A stretch of 64,000 bases of DNA from Rhizobiales bacterium Ga0077537 (GTDB taxonomy: Bacteria > Pseudomonadota > Alphaproteobacteria > Rhizobiales > Hyphomicrobiaceae), in the NCBI GenBank assembly GCA_001464955.1, contig LNEM01000015.1:62001-126000 (forward strand). Direction: 5' to 3'. Positions 20,475-29,341 of this stretch are shown in pieces (position 1 is the stretch's first letter; every line of letters begins with the position of its first letter). The notes below the pieces were generated by a model. That model ran no database searches and was not told the origin of the DNA. It saw only the letters and a list, made by a program, of their open reading frames with translations. The position numbers and the translations under genes are program-made.

Positions 20475-21668
20475 ATGCAATTGTCCCCCCTGTCGTATCA
20501 TCGGCGCATCGCGGATGCCCTGGCCACGCGCGAGCCGCACCTGTGGGAATGGTTCGCCTCCGACCGGCTGACGGCCGAACAGGTCCGCGAAACGCGCATC
20601 GGGCTCGACAAGGCGGCGCTTCGGATCGGCCGCGACGACACCCCAGCCAACGTCCGGCGCTACGAACTGGCCGAGACGGCGCGCACGAAGCTCGCCCTGG
20701 AAGCCCCGGTCACGCTCTATCAGTCCCTCGACACGACCGGCGCGCCGAATGCGTTCCTCCACTATCTGCCGGGAGAGATCGCGGTCCAGTTCTCCGGCCG
20801 CATGCTGGAACTGCTCGATGAGCCGGAACTGCTGACCGTCCTCGGCCACGAAATGGCGCATTATCGGCTCTATCAGGAGGACGAGGGCCGCCATCTCGTC
20901 GCCGTCCGCGCCCTGAACTGGGTCTGCCGTCGTGAACAATGCCCGGCCGTCTGGCTCGAGACGGCGCGCCGCCTCTCGCTCTGGACCGAAATCTACTGCG
21001 ATTGCGCCGGCTTGCTCGTCACGGGGGACCGCGACGTCGCGATCCGGAGCCTCGCCAAACTGCTCGCCGATTTCCGCGATGCCGACGCCGGCACCTATCT
21101 GGCCCAGGCGGAAGCCATCGTCGCCGAGGACCAGTCCCGGTCGCGCGGCGGCTCGCACCCCGAGCTTTACGTGCGCGCCAAGGCGCTGGCGCTCCGCTCG
21201 ACACTCGATGACGCGGCGTTCGAGGTCGCATTGACGCCGCTCCTCGACGGCGCCATCGACCTCGCCGCCCTCGACATCCTCGAACAGTCCGGGCTCGAGG
21301 ACACGACCCGCGCCATTGCCGACCGCTTCGCCCAGATCGACACCGACCGCTCGGACGCCGTTCTGGCCCACATTCGCCTTTATTTCCCGCGCTATCGCTG
21401 GCCCGGCCGCGACCGGGGCCCGGTCACCCTTCCCTCCATGTCGGCCGCGACCCACGACTATCTCGCCTACGTGCTGCTCGATCTGGCGACCGTCGATCCG
21501 GAGCGGCGCGAGGACGGCCTCACGCATGCGATGACTGTCGCCCGTGAGGCAGGCATCGACGAGGCCTTCGCCCGCATCGCGCGCAGTGAACTGAAGAGCG
21601 CCACGGAGGACGTCGCGCGGATCACGCGTCGCTCGGGTCGCCGGACGGAGGCCAAGTCGAATGGTTGA
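20475..21668 (+). CDS. M48-like soluble metallopeptidase paired with a DUF4011 helicase
   Basis: A 397-residue protein with a zinc-peptidase core. HEMAH at residues 125-129 supplies two His ligands and the catalytic Glu. The ExxxD motif TEIYCD (Glu172) fits the third ligand of the M48 family. Unlike HtpX or Ste24 there is no membrane segment or signal peptide, so it should act in the cytosol. The N-terminal segment before the active site resembles the M48 beta-sheet (VTLYQSLDTTGAPNAFLHYLPGEIAVQF). A helical C-terminal half of about 200 residues is unassigned. Its stop overlaps the next gene's start by 8 nt, so the two proteins are made together. Confidence 0.8.
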   Translation: MQLSPLSYHRRIADALATREPHLWEWFASDRLTAEQVRETRIGLDKAALRIGRDDTPANVRRYELAETARTKLALEAPVTLYQSLDTTGAPNAFLHYLPGEIAVQFSGRMLELLDEPELLTVLGHEMAHYRLYQEDEGRHLVAVRALNWVCRREQCPAVWLETARRLSLWTEIYCDCAGLLVTGDRDVAIRSLAKLLADFRDADAGTYLAQAEAIVAEDQSRSRGGSHPELYVRAKALALRSTLDDAAFEVALTPLLDGAIDLAALDILEQSGLEDTTRAIADRFAQIDTDRSDAVLAHIRLYFPRYRWPGRDRGPVTLPSMSAATHDYLAYVLLDLATVDPERREDGLTHAMTVAREAGIDEAFARIARSELKSATEDVARITRRSGRRTEAKSNG

Positions 21669-24600
21669 GCCCGTGGAGAGCGCCGAAACCACGCCCGGCG
21701 CCATGTTCCTCGACCTGCTCGCGCGCTGGAAAGCCGAGCCCTCCGTTGGCACCGACGATCTCGTCGCCGCCATCCTGCCACTGATGCAGCAGGTGCGACG
21801 CCTCCACGACCAGGGCCGGGTGGCGCCGCTCGACGGCGTCGACCGCCTGCGGCTGGCGGAAGGCCGCGAACTCTGGTTCGCCGCGTCGGACGGACGCGAT
21901 GCTACCACCGACCCCGTCAGGATCGCGGCCATCGAGCGCCCGCCGTCCGAGGGGATCGAGATTACCGGGCAGGTGCGTGTGGTCGAAGCCGGCGACGGCG
22001 TGACCTGGGACGACACGACCATCGCCGCGCGCGGCGCCGAAATCGTGCAGCCGGTCTATTGCCTCGACTACACGACATGGGAGATGGCGGCCGGCCACCA
22101 CGATGCGCTCGCCGACATCTTCGCCCTCGGCATGCTCATGGCGTCGCTGGCGGCGCGCCTCGACTTCACCGTTCGCGAGGAGTTGCAGCGCTTCATCGCG
22201 GTCCGCCGCAACGTACAGCGGCTCAATACCCGCATTCATCCCGTCGTCGCCCGCCTCATCTCGCACATGACCGAACTGCGCCGTGCGTCCCGCGCGCAGG
22301 ACCTGACGGCAATCATCGACACCTTCGAGAACTATCTCCGTGCCGAGACCGACGACTTCGAGGAGCGGATCGAGGACCTCGCCCGCATCGACGATCCCGC
22401 CGCCCGCCGTCGCGCCACCCAGGATTATCTCCGCAATCGCCTGTTCGAGATCTCGCGGCGCAATCGTCTCGTCTACTTCAAGGAAACCGCCGGCTCGGCC
22501 AACCTGACGCTCGGGTCGCTGCCATACACCCTCGACTATCGGGCGATCCGCGCCTGGCAGCTCCTCGTCGGTGGCGAGCGGCTCGTCAGCCTCCTCGACA
22601 AGCACCACGAACGCGAGAGCTGGCTGCCGCTCCAGCAGCACCTCCGCTTCACCGACTATCCCTTCCTCGCTCCGACCCTCGACAAGATCCGCCTCCAGGC
22701 GCGATCCGATCAGAAGGAATACGGCCTCTCGCAGCTTCGCCTCGTCGTCGCATTCCTGCGCTGGAACAATCTGGCGCGTGATCGGGACGAGCGCATCAGC
22801 TCGCCGCTCGTTCTCCTCCCCGTCGAGATGCGCAAGCAGCCCGGCAGCGACCACGGCTATGACCTCCTTCCGCTGGCGTCGCCCCGCGAGGCCGAGATCA
22901 ACCCCGTCCTGCGTCATCACCTGCGCGACGCCTTCGGCATCGAATTGCCCGAAACCATCGACCTGACGGCGACCGAAGCCCTCGCCGAACTCGGCGCCAC
23001 CCTCGAAGCCGCGATCGGCCGTCGCCATTCCGGCGTGACGGTCTCACTCGTCACGAAGCCGCGCATCCAGCTCATCCACCGCACCGTCCGCCGCCAGATC
23101 GAGGACTTCAATCGCCGTCGCCGCAAGACCGGTCACGGCCAGAAGGACTACGGCGGCCTGTCCTATTCCTACGAGCCTGACATCTACGCCCCGCTCGGCC
23201 TGCAGATCTTCAATCGCAGCGTTCGCACGACCCCGGCGCCTGGTCGCGAGATGATCGGCCAGACGGCGCAGGCAGCCGCCGCCTCCCGCACGGGCGAGCG
23301 CGAGGCCTCGCGCGACTTCTACGCCCTCGACCAGGGCGCCAACGCCGACCCTCTAAGCTGGGAAATCGATCTCACCGAGGTGACGCTCTCGAACTTCAAC
23401 TACCGCAAGATGAGCCTCGTCCGCGACTACTCCGAACTCCGCTCGGGCCGCGCGGCGAGCCACGTCAATTTCGATAATCTCTTCAGTTCATCGATCCGCC
23501 CGGAGATGCCGGAGACGTCGTCGGTCCCCCATGCCGAGCGCTTCATGGTCATGCAGAGCGATCCGAGCCAGGACGGCGCCGTCCTCGCGGCGCGCGGCGG
23601 CTTCAGCTACGTGATCCAGGGCCCGCCGGGCACCGGCAAATCGCAGACCATCGCCAATCTGCTCGCGGACTTCGCCGCCCGCGGGCGCAAGGTTCTGTTC
23701 GTCTGCGAGAAGCGCGTGGCGCTCGACGTCGTGCACCATCGTCTTACCGAAGCCGGCCTCGCCGACCTGACGTGCCTCGTCCACGACGCCCGCGAGGACC
23801 GGAAGGAAGTCATCGCCGAGCTGAAGCGCCTCTACGAGACGTGGCGTCAGGCCGCCTCGCGCAGCGTGGCTGAAAAGCGCCGCCAGTGCCTCGAAGAGAT
23901 CGACGCCATGCTCGCCGAGTTGGCTGCGTTCTCGAACGCCATGACCTCACCGCCACGCGGTGAAGCGGAGGCGCTGCGTACGTTGATCGGCCATGCCATC
24001 CGCCGGGATGCAGCGCCGCTGCCGCTCGACCGCGCCGCGCGTGACGCCCTTCCCCCTTGGCGTGACATGACGGCGGCGCGACCTGGCCTCGCGTCGCTCG
24101 AGGAGTTGGCCGCGAGACACCTGCCGGGCGGAATGCCGGTCCACGCCTTCGTCCGCCATCTCCGCTCCGATCTCGGCCGCCGGGACGATCCATCGCGACA
24201 CCTCACGGCGGCGCTGGCCGAGGCTGGCGCCGCGCTAGATGCGCTGCGTCGGGTGGGAGGCCTTGCCCTCGGCCTCGCTCCCGGATCTGAAGCCGGCATC
24301 GGCACACTCCGCGCCCAGTGCGCGCTGGCGGCCAAACTGCGTCCTCTCGCGGCATCCGACAGCCTCGCCGTGCTCGACGCCCTCTCCCCCGAACGCGCCC
24401 GCTTGGACGACGCCATCGCGCGCCTCGACCGTCGCGCCGCGGAACTCGACGCCGCCGAACGCACCAATCCTGGTTGGAAGACCCGTCTCACGCCGGCCGA
24501 AACCGCGGCCGCGCTCGCTGTCGCCCGCAATCGCGAAGGCTCGATCCTGTCGCTGTTCTATGGCGACTGGCGCCGCCTCAAGGCGCGCCTCGCCGAGTGC

Positions 24601-26820
24601 CATCCCGCACCGATCGTCAGCTACACGGCGCTTCTGGAGCAGTTGTCCGCCGAGCATGCCGCCCGCGCCGCCCACCTCGCCGAGGCGACCGCGCTCGCCG
24701 ACCGCCACGGCCACGCAGATCTCGCCGCGCTGCAGGCGCTTCTCGCGGACGCCGACCGCCTGCGGGCATCCCCGTCATCACCTGAAGCAGCCGTCGTCGC
24801 AGCCGTGGTCGCATCCCCGCCGACGTCGGCCCGCGGCATTCTCGCGCTGGCCTCCGAGGCCGCGTCCGTAGAGCTTGCCCTCGCGCATCTCGATGCCATC
24901 TTCGAAGGGTACGCCGCCGAAACGCCGTCACGTCTCGCCGAACGCATCCGCGAACTCGGTGCCAACGCGGACGCCGCCGCCGACATCCTGCCCCGCCTCG
25001 CCCGCATTGAGGAAACCGCGCCTGATCTCGTCGGCGCCTGGCGACGTCTCGGGCTTGGTGTTGCCGATCTGGAACGCGCGACGCTGCACGAATCGATTAC
25101 CCGCGCCTTCCGCGCCGATCCCGCGACGGCGAGCTTCGACGCCGCCCGTCTCTCCGAGCTCTCGACGCGGCTCGGCAAGGCGCTCTCGGATCTCCGTACC
25201 CTCAACGGCCGTCATATCCTGGCCGAGTGCCGCTCCCGGTTCCGCCAGCGCATCGCCGCCGCCCAGGCCACCGCCCGCTCCGGTGTCGACATGGGCGTCG
25301 TCTATCGCGAAGGCTGCCGCGTTCTCGAACACCAGTTCGGGCTGACGCGGCCGTCGAAGTCGCTCCGGGAGATGCTGACCGGCGATCCGGGCCAGGTGCT
25401 GCGCGACCTGAAGCCGATCTGGATGATGAGCCCGCTGAGCGTCGCCGATACGCTGCCGTTCTCCGACGACCTCTTCGACGCCGTGATCTTCGACGAGGCG
25501 AGCCAGATCCCGCTGGAGGATGCCGTCCCGGCGCTCTACCGTGCCCGCCAGACGATCATCGTCGGCGACGAGATGCAGCTGCCGCCGACGAGCTTCTTTT
25601 CCAGTTCCTCGAACGAGGGCGACGACGAGCCGCTTCCCGACTATCTGGCCTACGCCGTCAGCGCCGACAGCCTGCTGACCAAGGCCGCCGGCACGCTCGC
25701 CTCGACACGCCTCGCCTGGCACTATCGCAGCCACCACGAGAGCCTCATCTCCTTCTGCAACCGTGCCTTCTACGGCGGCGATCTGAACACGGTGCCGAGC
25801 GTCAAGGGCCTGCAGTCGATGCCCGCCATCGCGATCTCGGATGTAGAGAAGGGGTTGCCGGCAGAGGCCGCGCTGGCCGCCAGCGTCCTCGAGCGTCCGA
25901 TCAGCGCCCACCGCATCGAGGGCGGCGCCTATCGCAACCAGCAGAACGAAGCCGAGGCCGGTTATGTCGCGGCCCTGGTCCGCGCGCTCCTGAAGAAGCG
26001 GGCCGGCCGCAGCATCGGCGTCGTCGCGTTCTCGCAGCCGCAGGCGGAGGCGATCACGGCCGCGATCGACCGGCTCGCCGCCGACGACCGGAAGTTCTCC
26101 GATCAGCTCGAAACCGAGCGCGAGCGCATGGTCGACGGCCAGTTCGCCGGCCTCTTCGTGAAGAACCTGGAAAGCGTACAGGGCGACGAGCGCGACATCG
26201 TCATCGTCAGCGTCGGCTACGCGCCGGGCGCCGACGGCCGCATGCGCATGAACTTCGGCCCGATCAACCAGTCCGGCGGCGAAAAGCGCCTGAACGTGAT
26301 CTTCAGCCGCGCCCGCCATCACGTCGCGATCGTGTCGTCGATCGGCTCCGAGGCCATCACCAACGACTACAATCTCGGCGCCAACACCCTGAAGCAGTAC
26401 CTTCGCTACGCAGCTGCCGTCTCGACAGGGTCGGAAGCCGAGATCCGGGCCGCGCTCGAGACCGTGGGCGTCAACCGCGGCGACGACGGCCGGCACCGGG
26501 ACGAGATCGACCCGCTCGCCCTCAAGCTGGCGGAGCGCCACGCCGCGGGCGGCGCCGAGGTCGCGGTCGAAGTCGGCCATTCGACATTGACGGTCGACGT
26601 CGCGGTGCGCGATCCGGCGACGCCGGGCAAGGCTCGCGCGCTGCTGCTCGACACCGAGCGCAACTACGCCATCCCGGATCTCGTTGAGCGATACGTGACG
26701 CGCCCGGGCGTCTTCCGGGCCTTCGGCTGGGACGTCGAACATGTGCTCGCGAAGGACCACCTGCCGGCCCTGCCAGCCGCGAATTCCCCCCCTCCCGGCA
26801 AGGTGGATCGAGCCTCATGA
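21661..26820 (+). CDS. DUF4011 superfamily-1 helicase with kinase-lobe-like N-terminus
   Basis: A 1719-residue protein. The N-terminus (about 35-235) resembles a protein-kinase C-lobe: a RRLHDQGRV segment, then ADIFALGMLMASLA at 151-164, without a clear HRD or DFG. DUF4011 follows (about 255-500: RNRLFEISRRNRLVYFKET, SSPLVLLPVE). The SF1 ATPase has Walker A GPPGTGKS (about 654-661), a long helical insertion (about 730-1200), Walker B DEAS (about 1276) and SF1 motifs VGDEMQLPPTSFF, SVQGDERDIVIVSVGY and NVIFSRARHH. The C-terminal 90 residues resemble the Vsr/MTES_1575 nuclease fold (VDVAVRDP, LLLDTE, FRAFGWDVEHV), but a canonical ExK is not seen. DUF4011 helicases occur in anti-phage systems such as Hhe. 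Confidence 0.85.
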   Translation: MVEPVESAETTPGAMFLDLLARWKAEPSVGTDDLVAAILPLMQQVRRLHDQGRVAPLDGVDRLRLAEGRELWFAASDGRDATTDPVRIAAIERPPSEGIEITGQVRVVEAGDGVTWDDTTIAARGAEIVQPVYCLDYTTWEMAAGHHDALADIFALGMLMASLAARLDFTVREELQRFIAVRRNVQRLNTRIHPVVARLISHMTELRRASRAQDLTAIIDTFENYLRAETDDFEERIEDLARIDDPAARRRATQDYLRNRLFEISRRNRLVYFKETAGSANLTLGSLPYTLDYRAIRAWQLLVGGERLVSLLDKHHERESWLPLQQHLRFTDYPFLAPTLDKIRLQARSDQKEYGLSQLRLVVAFLRWNNLARDRDERISSPLVLLPVEMRKQPGSDHGYDLLPLASPREAEINPVLRHHLRDAFGIELPETIDLTATEALAELGATLEAAIGRRHSGVTVSLVTKPRIQLIHRTVRRQIEDFNRRRRKTGHGQKDYGGLSYSYEPDIYAPLGLQIFNRSVRTTPAPGREMIGQTAQAAAASRTGEREASRDFYALDQGANADPLSWEIDLTEVTLSNFNYRKMSLVRDYSELRSGRAASHVNFDNLFSSSIRPEMPETSSVPHAERFMVMQSDPSQDGAVLAARGGFSYVIQGPPGTGKSQTIANLLADFAARGRKVLFVCEKRVALDVVHHRLTEAGLADLTCLVHDAREDRKEVIAELKRLYETWRQAASRSVAEKRRQCLEEIDAMLAELAAFSNAMTSPPRGEAEALRTLIGHAIRRDAAPLPLDRAARDALPPWRDMTAARPGLASLEELAARHLPGGMPVHAFVRHLRSDLGRRDDPSRHLTAALAEAGAALDALRRVGGLALGLAPGSEAGIGTLRAQCALAAKLRPLAASDSLAVLDALSPERARLDDAIARLDRRAAELDAAERTNPGWKTRLTPAETAAALAVARNREGSILSLFYGDWRRLKARLAECHPAPIVSYTALLEQLSAEHAARAAHLAEATALADRHGHADLAALQALLADADRLRASPSSPEAAVVAAVVASPPTSARGILALASEAASVELALAHLDAIFEGYAAETPSRLAERIRELGANADAAADILPRLARIEETAPDLVGAWRRLGLGVADLERATLHESITRAFRADPATASFDAARLSELSTRLGKALSDLRTLNGRHILAECRSRFRQRIAAAQATARSGVDMGVVYREGCRVLEHQFGLTRPSKSLREMLTGDPGQVLRDLKPIWMMSPLSVADTLPFSDDLFDAVIFDEASQIPLEDAVPALYRARQTIIVGDEMQLPPTSFFSSSSNEGDDEPLPDYLAYAVSADSLLTKAAGTLASTRLAWHYRSHHESLISFCNRAFYGGDLNTVPSVKGLQSMPAIAISDVEKGLPAEAALAASVLERPISAHRIEGGAYRNQQNEAEAGYVAALVRALLKKRAGRSIGVVAFSQPQAEAITAAIDRLAADDRKFSDQLETERERMVDGQFAGLFVKNLESVQGDERDIVIVSVGYAPGADGRMRMNFGPINQSGGEKRLNVIFSRARHHVAIVSSIGSEAITNDYNLGANTLKQYLRYAAAVSTGSEAEIRAALETVGVNRGDDGRHRDEIDPLALKLAERHAAGGAEVAVEVGHSTLTVDVAVRDPATPGKARALLLDTERNYAIPDLVERYVTRPGVFRAFGWDVEHVLAKDHLPALPAANSPPPGKVDRAS

Positions 26821-27021
26821 CGGCGGCTGAATCGGACCGTCGAAAAAGCTTCATCAAAGGTGTTCCACTCGCCGATAAACCTGCTATAAGACCGGCGTTG
26901 CAAGACGACGTCCCGAGCTGGCTGATCGCCACTGGCGCAAGCCGGCACCGTCAGGTGAAATCTGGGAAGGCAACGCCGATGACAGGCCATCGGCGCGGCT
27001 GTCGTTTTGTAGAACAGGTGA

Positions 27022-27098
<77 letters not shown>

Positions 27099-27524
27099 AG
27101 CCTAAAACACTGAAATACTTCAATAAATACAAAACATAGCTGCCTTGACGACCGAGCGATTTGCGCCAAAAGGTACGCCAAAGGTACGCAAAGGTACTGG
27201 GCCTCCTCGGCCAGCGTTGGCCGCTCGTGGACCGGCACGCGAGACTTTTCGGCAACATCGTGTTGAGAAGACCCACCACGACCACTTCGTGGTGAGGCCT
27301 GCGGTCGCCTCGTCCAGGCCCATGGCGTGGCAACCCCTTGGCCTGGATATCGTCGCTCAGCGAGGCCCCCCTTTGCACGGATAGTCGGCACGCTCGATGG
27401 GGCTCGGCGATTTCAGCATGTCAATCGGCGCGGAACTTTGCAGCACACACGACCTGCGGCGCACGGCGGCGACTCGGATGCGCTTGAACTCAACGGTTCA
27501 TAGCAATTGCTCGAGATTTGTTGG
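27099..27524. other. 426-bp gap after tRNA-fMet with short tandem repeats
   Basis: No intact gene. A unit close to AAAGGTACGC is repeated three times at about 27169-27199 (spacing 10-11 bp). A minus-strand frame of about 107 codons reads through the tRNA and is judged spurious. The spot beside a tRNA end suggests attL-type DNA with possible recombinase arm sites, or the remnant of a lost integrase. Confidence 0.4.
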
Positions 27525-28583
27525 CTAACGCTTGGGCCGCTTGTGACTGGCAGCCAGCTTTTTGGCGACTGCATCGAGTGCCTGTTGCGCCTCGTCGCTC
27601 AAGCGAGCCCGTCCGGATTCCAGTTTCTGGCGCCAGCGATCACCGGTCCCTCAGGCTGTCGCCCAGGCTTCTGCGAGTTCCAGGGGACGTTTGAGGCTGA
27701 GAACACGGATGAGGGTATCGGCTTGCGCGGTGTCCTTGTCGGACTTGGCGGCATCCCGGCGTTCGACGGCAACGATGACCTTGTGGCCGGCGAACCGTTC
27801 GGCACGCGGCACCACGACGGAGACGCCGCCGCCATGCAGAAGGACCGATCGTTCCGGCTGGTGGATCAAGTAGTCGAGGTGACGGAGGGGCTCGGTGCCT
27901 GCGCCACTCAACGCCTTCATCTTGGCGGGCTTGCCCTGATGGTCGTCGCTGCCGCGATTGGGCGTCAGGAAGTCCACGCGATAGACGGAACTGTTGCGAT
28001 ACTGGGTGGACGCGAACGGGTCGCCGGTATGCTGTACGGCTCTGAAGCTGTCATCGACGGCCTTCAAGATCTCCAGTGGTGACTTCATGGCGCCGCTGAC
28101 CTTCTCGGAGATGCCCCAGAACTGCGCGAAATCGGCGTCCTGCGTCATCAACTGGCGGGCACCGAGGCGAACCCCGAGTATGCCGGCGTAGGCTTGGTAG
28201 GCCAGTGTGCCGACCAGAACACCACGCAACCGGAAGAAACCGGCGCGGCCCATGGCTTCGATGATATCGCCTGACAGGCGGTCGGGCGTCGGAAGACCGG
28301 CGGCGATCAATGACCGTATGAGCTGGCGACGGCCCTTATAGTCGGATTTTATCTGCTCGAACCGAAGGACGCGCTCGATGATGGCCTTGTCGGTCACGGG
28401 ACCAACGTAGCGGCTTTTTGCGCTGGCACCGTCGCGCCATTGAAACTTCCAGTAGAAGCGGTCCTTGGATTTCTTACGCCGGAAGCTGCCGCGCTCCGGA
28501 AATTGCTCGTCGAAGTCGGCGTCCAGCGTACGCTGGAACAGCTCGGTGCAGGTCGTTTGAATGGCGAGATCGATGAATTGCAT
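27525..28583 (-). pseudogene. GSU2403-type nucleotidyltransferase-fold protein, in-frame TGA
   Basis: Residues 1-310 form a nucleotidyltransferase-fold protein (NTP_transf_8/GSU2403-like). GVLVGTLAYQAY at about 121-132 and TQDADF with Asp149 and Asp151 match the G..A..TxDxD catalytic pattern. The frame is stopped by TGA at 27651-27653, but the same frame then continues for 41 codons with family-like sequence (GTGDRWRQKLESGRARL) to a TAG at 27525-27527. Family members usually have such a tail, so the TGA is probably a disabling mutation or an unneeded truncation; the 310-residue form may still fold. A repeated TTGTCCTACA motif lies upstream. Confidence 0.7.
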
Positions 28584-28606
28584 GCGGATGCCCTACTTTC
28601 CGGAAA

Positions 28607-28660
28607 TGTAGGACAAACCAGCATTTGTCCAGTTGTCCTACAAACGTCGATTGTAGGACA
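28607..28660. promoter_or_regulatory. cluster of TTGTCCTACA-like inverted repeats (operator candidate)
   Basis: Four related copies within 54 bp, 24-77 bp upstream of the nucleotidyltransferase gene: TGTAGGACAAA (28607-28617), TTTGTCC (28624-28630), TTGTCCTACAA (28633-28643) and TTGTAGGACA (28651-28660), in alternating orientation. The pattern looks like a multi-site operator for a dimeric regulator. The regulator is not identified; the neighbouring AlpA-like protein is one candidate. Confidence 0.6.
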
Positions 28661-28761
28661 CGCGTGCCTTGCCGGGACCCTCACCAAATGACCGATAGAG
28701 GTGGCTCGAATTGCCCGGTAGGGCCCATTACTCGACCGTGCGGCCGCGATCCCAAAGACGA

Positions 28762-29271
28762 TCACACCGGCACTCCAACGCCGCCCGCCTGCTTCTGCAG
28801 CCATAGATCAACGGTCGCGGTCGACCACGCCGTCCGGCGCGGGCCGACGCGGGTGCCGGCCGGGAAGATGCCCTTCTTGATCCACAGATAGAGTGTGCTC
28901 TTGCCGATGCCGCCGATCTTCCGGCACACCTCGACGGCGGAGATGTAGACATCGCCGAGCACTTCCCTCGGGGCGGGGCGCGGATGCGGGGGCTCGGCAT
29001 TGACGTGTCGATGATCCGCGCCGCCGCCAAAATCGGGTAACCGGCCGGAACCAGTGCCGTTGCGCCAGTCGAGAACGGCCGCTTCGCGATAGAGGACGGT
29101 CGGATTGACGCCGCGCCCGAGCAACAGGAAGCCCGGGCTGGCGCCACGGCGGCGCATGTCTTCGAGCACCTGATCCGTGACGCCCATCATCTGGGCAGCC
29201 TGCGGAGCGGTGATCACGAACTCGGGCTGTCTGGCGGCGCCAGCCAGGATCTGCGATCCGAACGGTCTCAT
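28762..29271 (-). CDS. AlpA/MerR-like DNA-binding protein with two HTH units
   Basis: A 169-residue protein. The start at 29271 follows a purine-rich AAAGAAAGAGA; ATGs at 29313 and 29376 are alternatives. The N-terminal third (FVITAPQAAQMMGVTDQVLEDMRRRGASPGFLLLGRG) reads as an excisionase-like winged HTH. A Pro/His-rich linker follows. The C-terminal part (VYISAVEVCRKIGGIGKSTLYLWIKKGIFP) is a clear AlpA-type HTH. Such proteins control integrase or excision genes in prophages and integrative elements. It lies downstream of traR-like on the same strand. Confidence 0.75.
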   Translation of the reverse strand: MRPFGSQILAGAARQPEFVITAPQAAQMMGVTDQVLEDMRRRGASPGFLLLGRGVNPTVLYREAAVLDWRNGTGSGRLPDFGGGADHRHVNAEPPHPRPAPREVLGDVYISAVEVCRKIGGIGKSTLYLWIKKGIFPAGTRVGPRRTAWSTATVDLWLQKQAGGVGVPV

Positions 29272-29341
29272 GCGTTTTCTCTTTCTTTCGGTGCGATCGA
29301 CACGCTCGGCCATCGCGCGACGCGAGGGCCGAGCGTCGAAG

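Noticed and set aside
20475-21668. HtpX-type membrane heat-shock protease
   Set aside because: HEMAH is present but there is no membrane segment, and the C-terminal half is unlike HtpX.
24928-26760. Minus-strand frame of 610 codons opposite the DUF4011 helicase
   Set aside because: Composition typical of antisense shadow frames in GC-rich DNA; the plus-strand gene has clear helicase motifs throughout.
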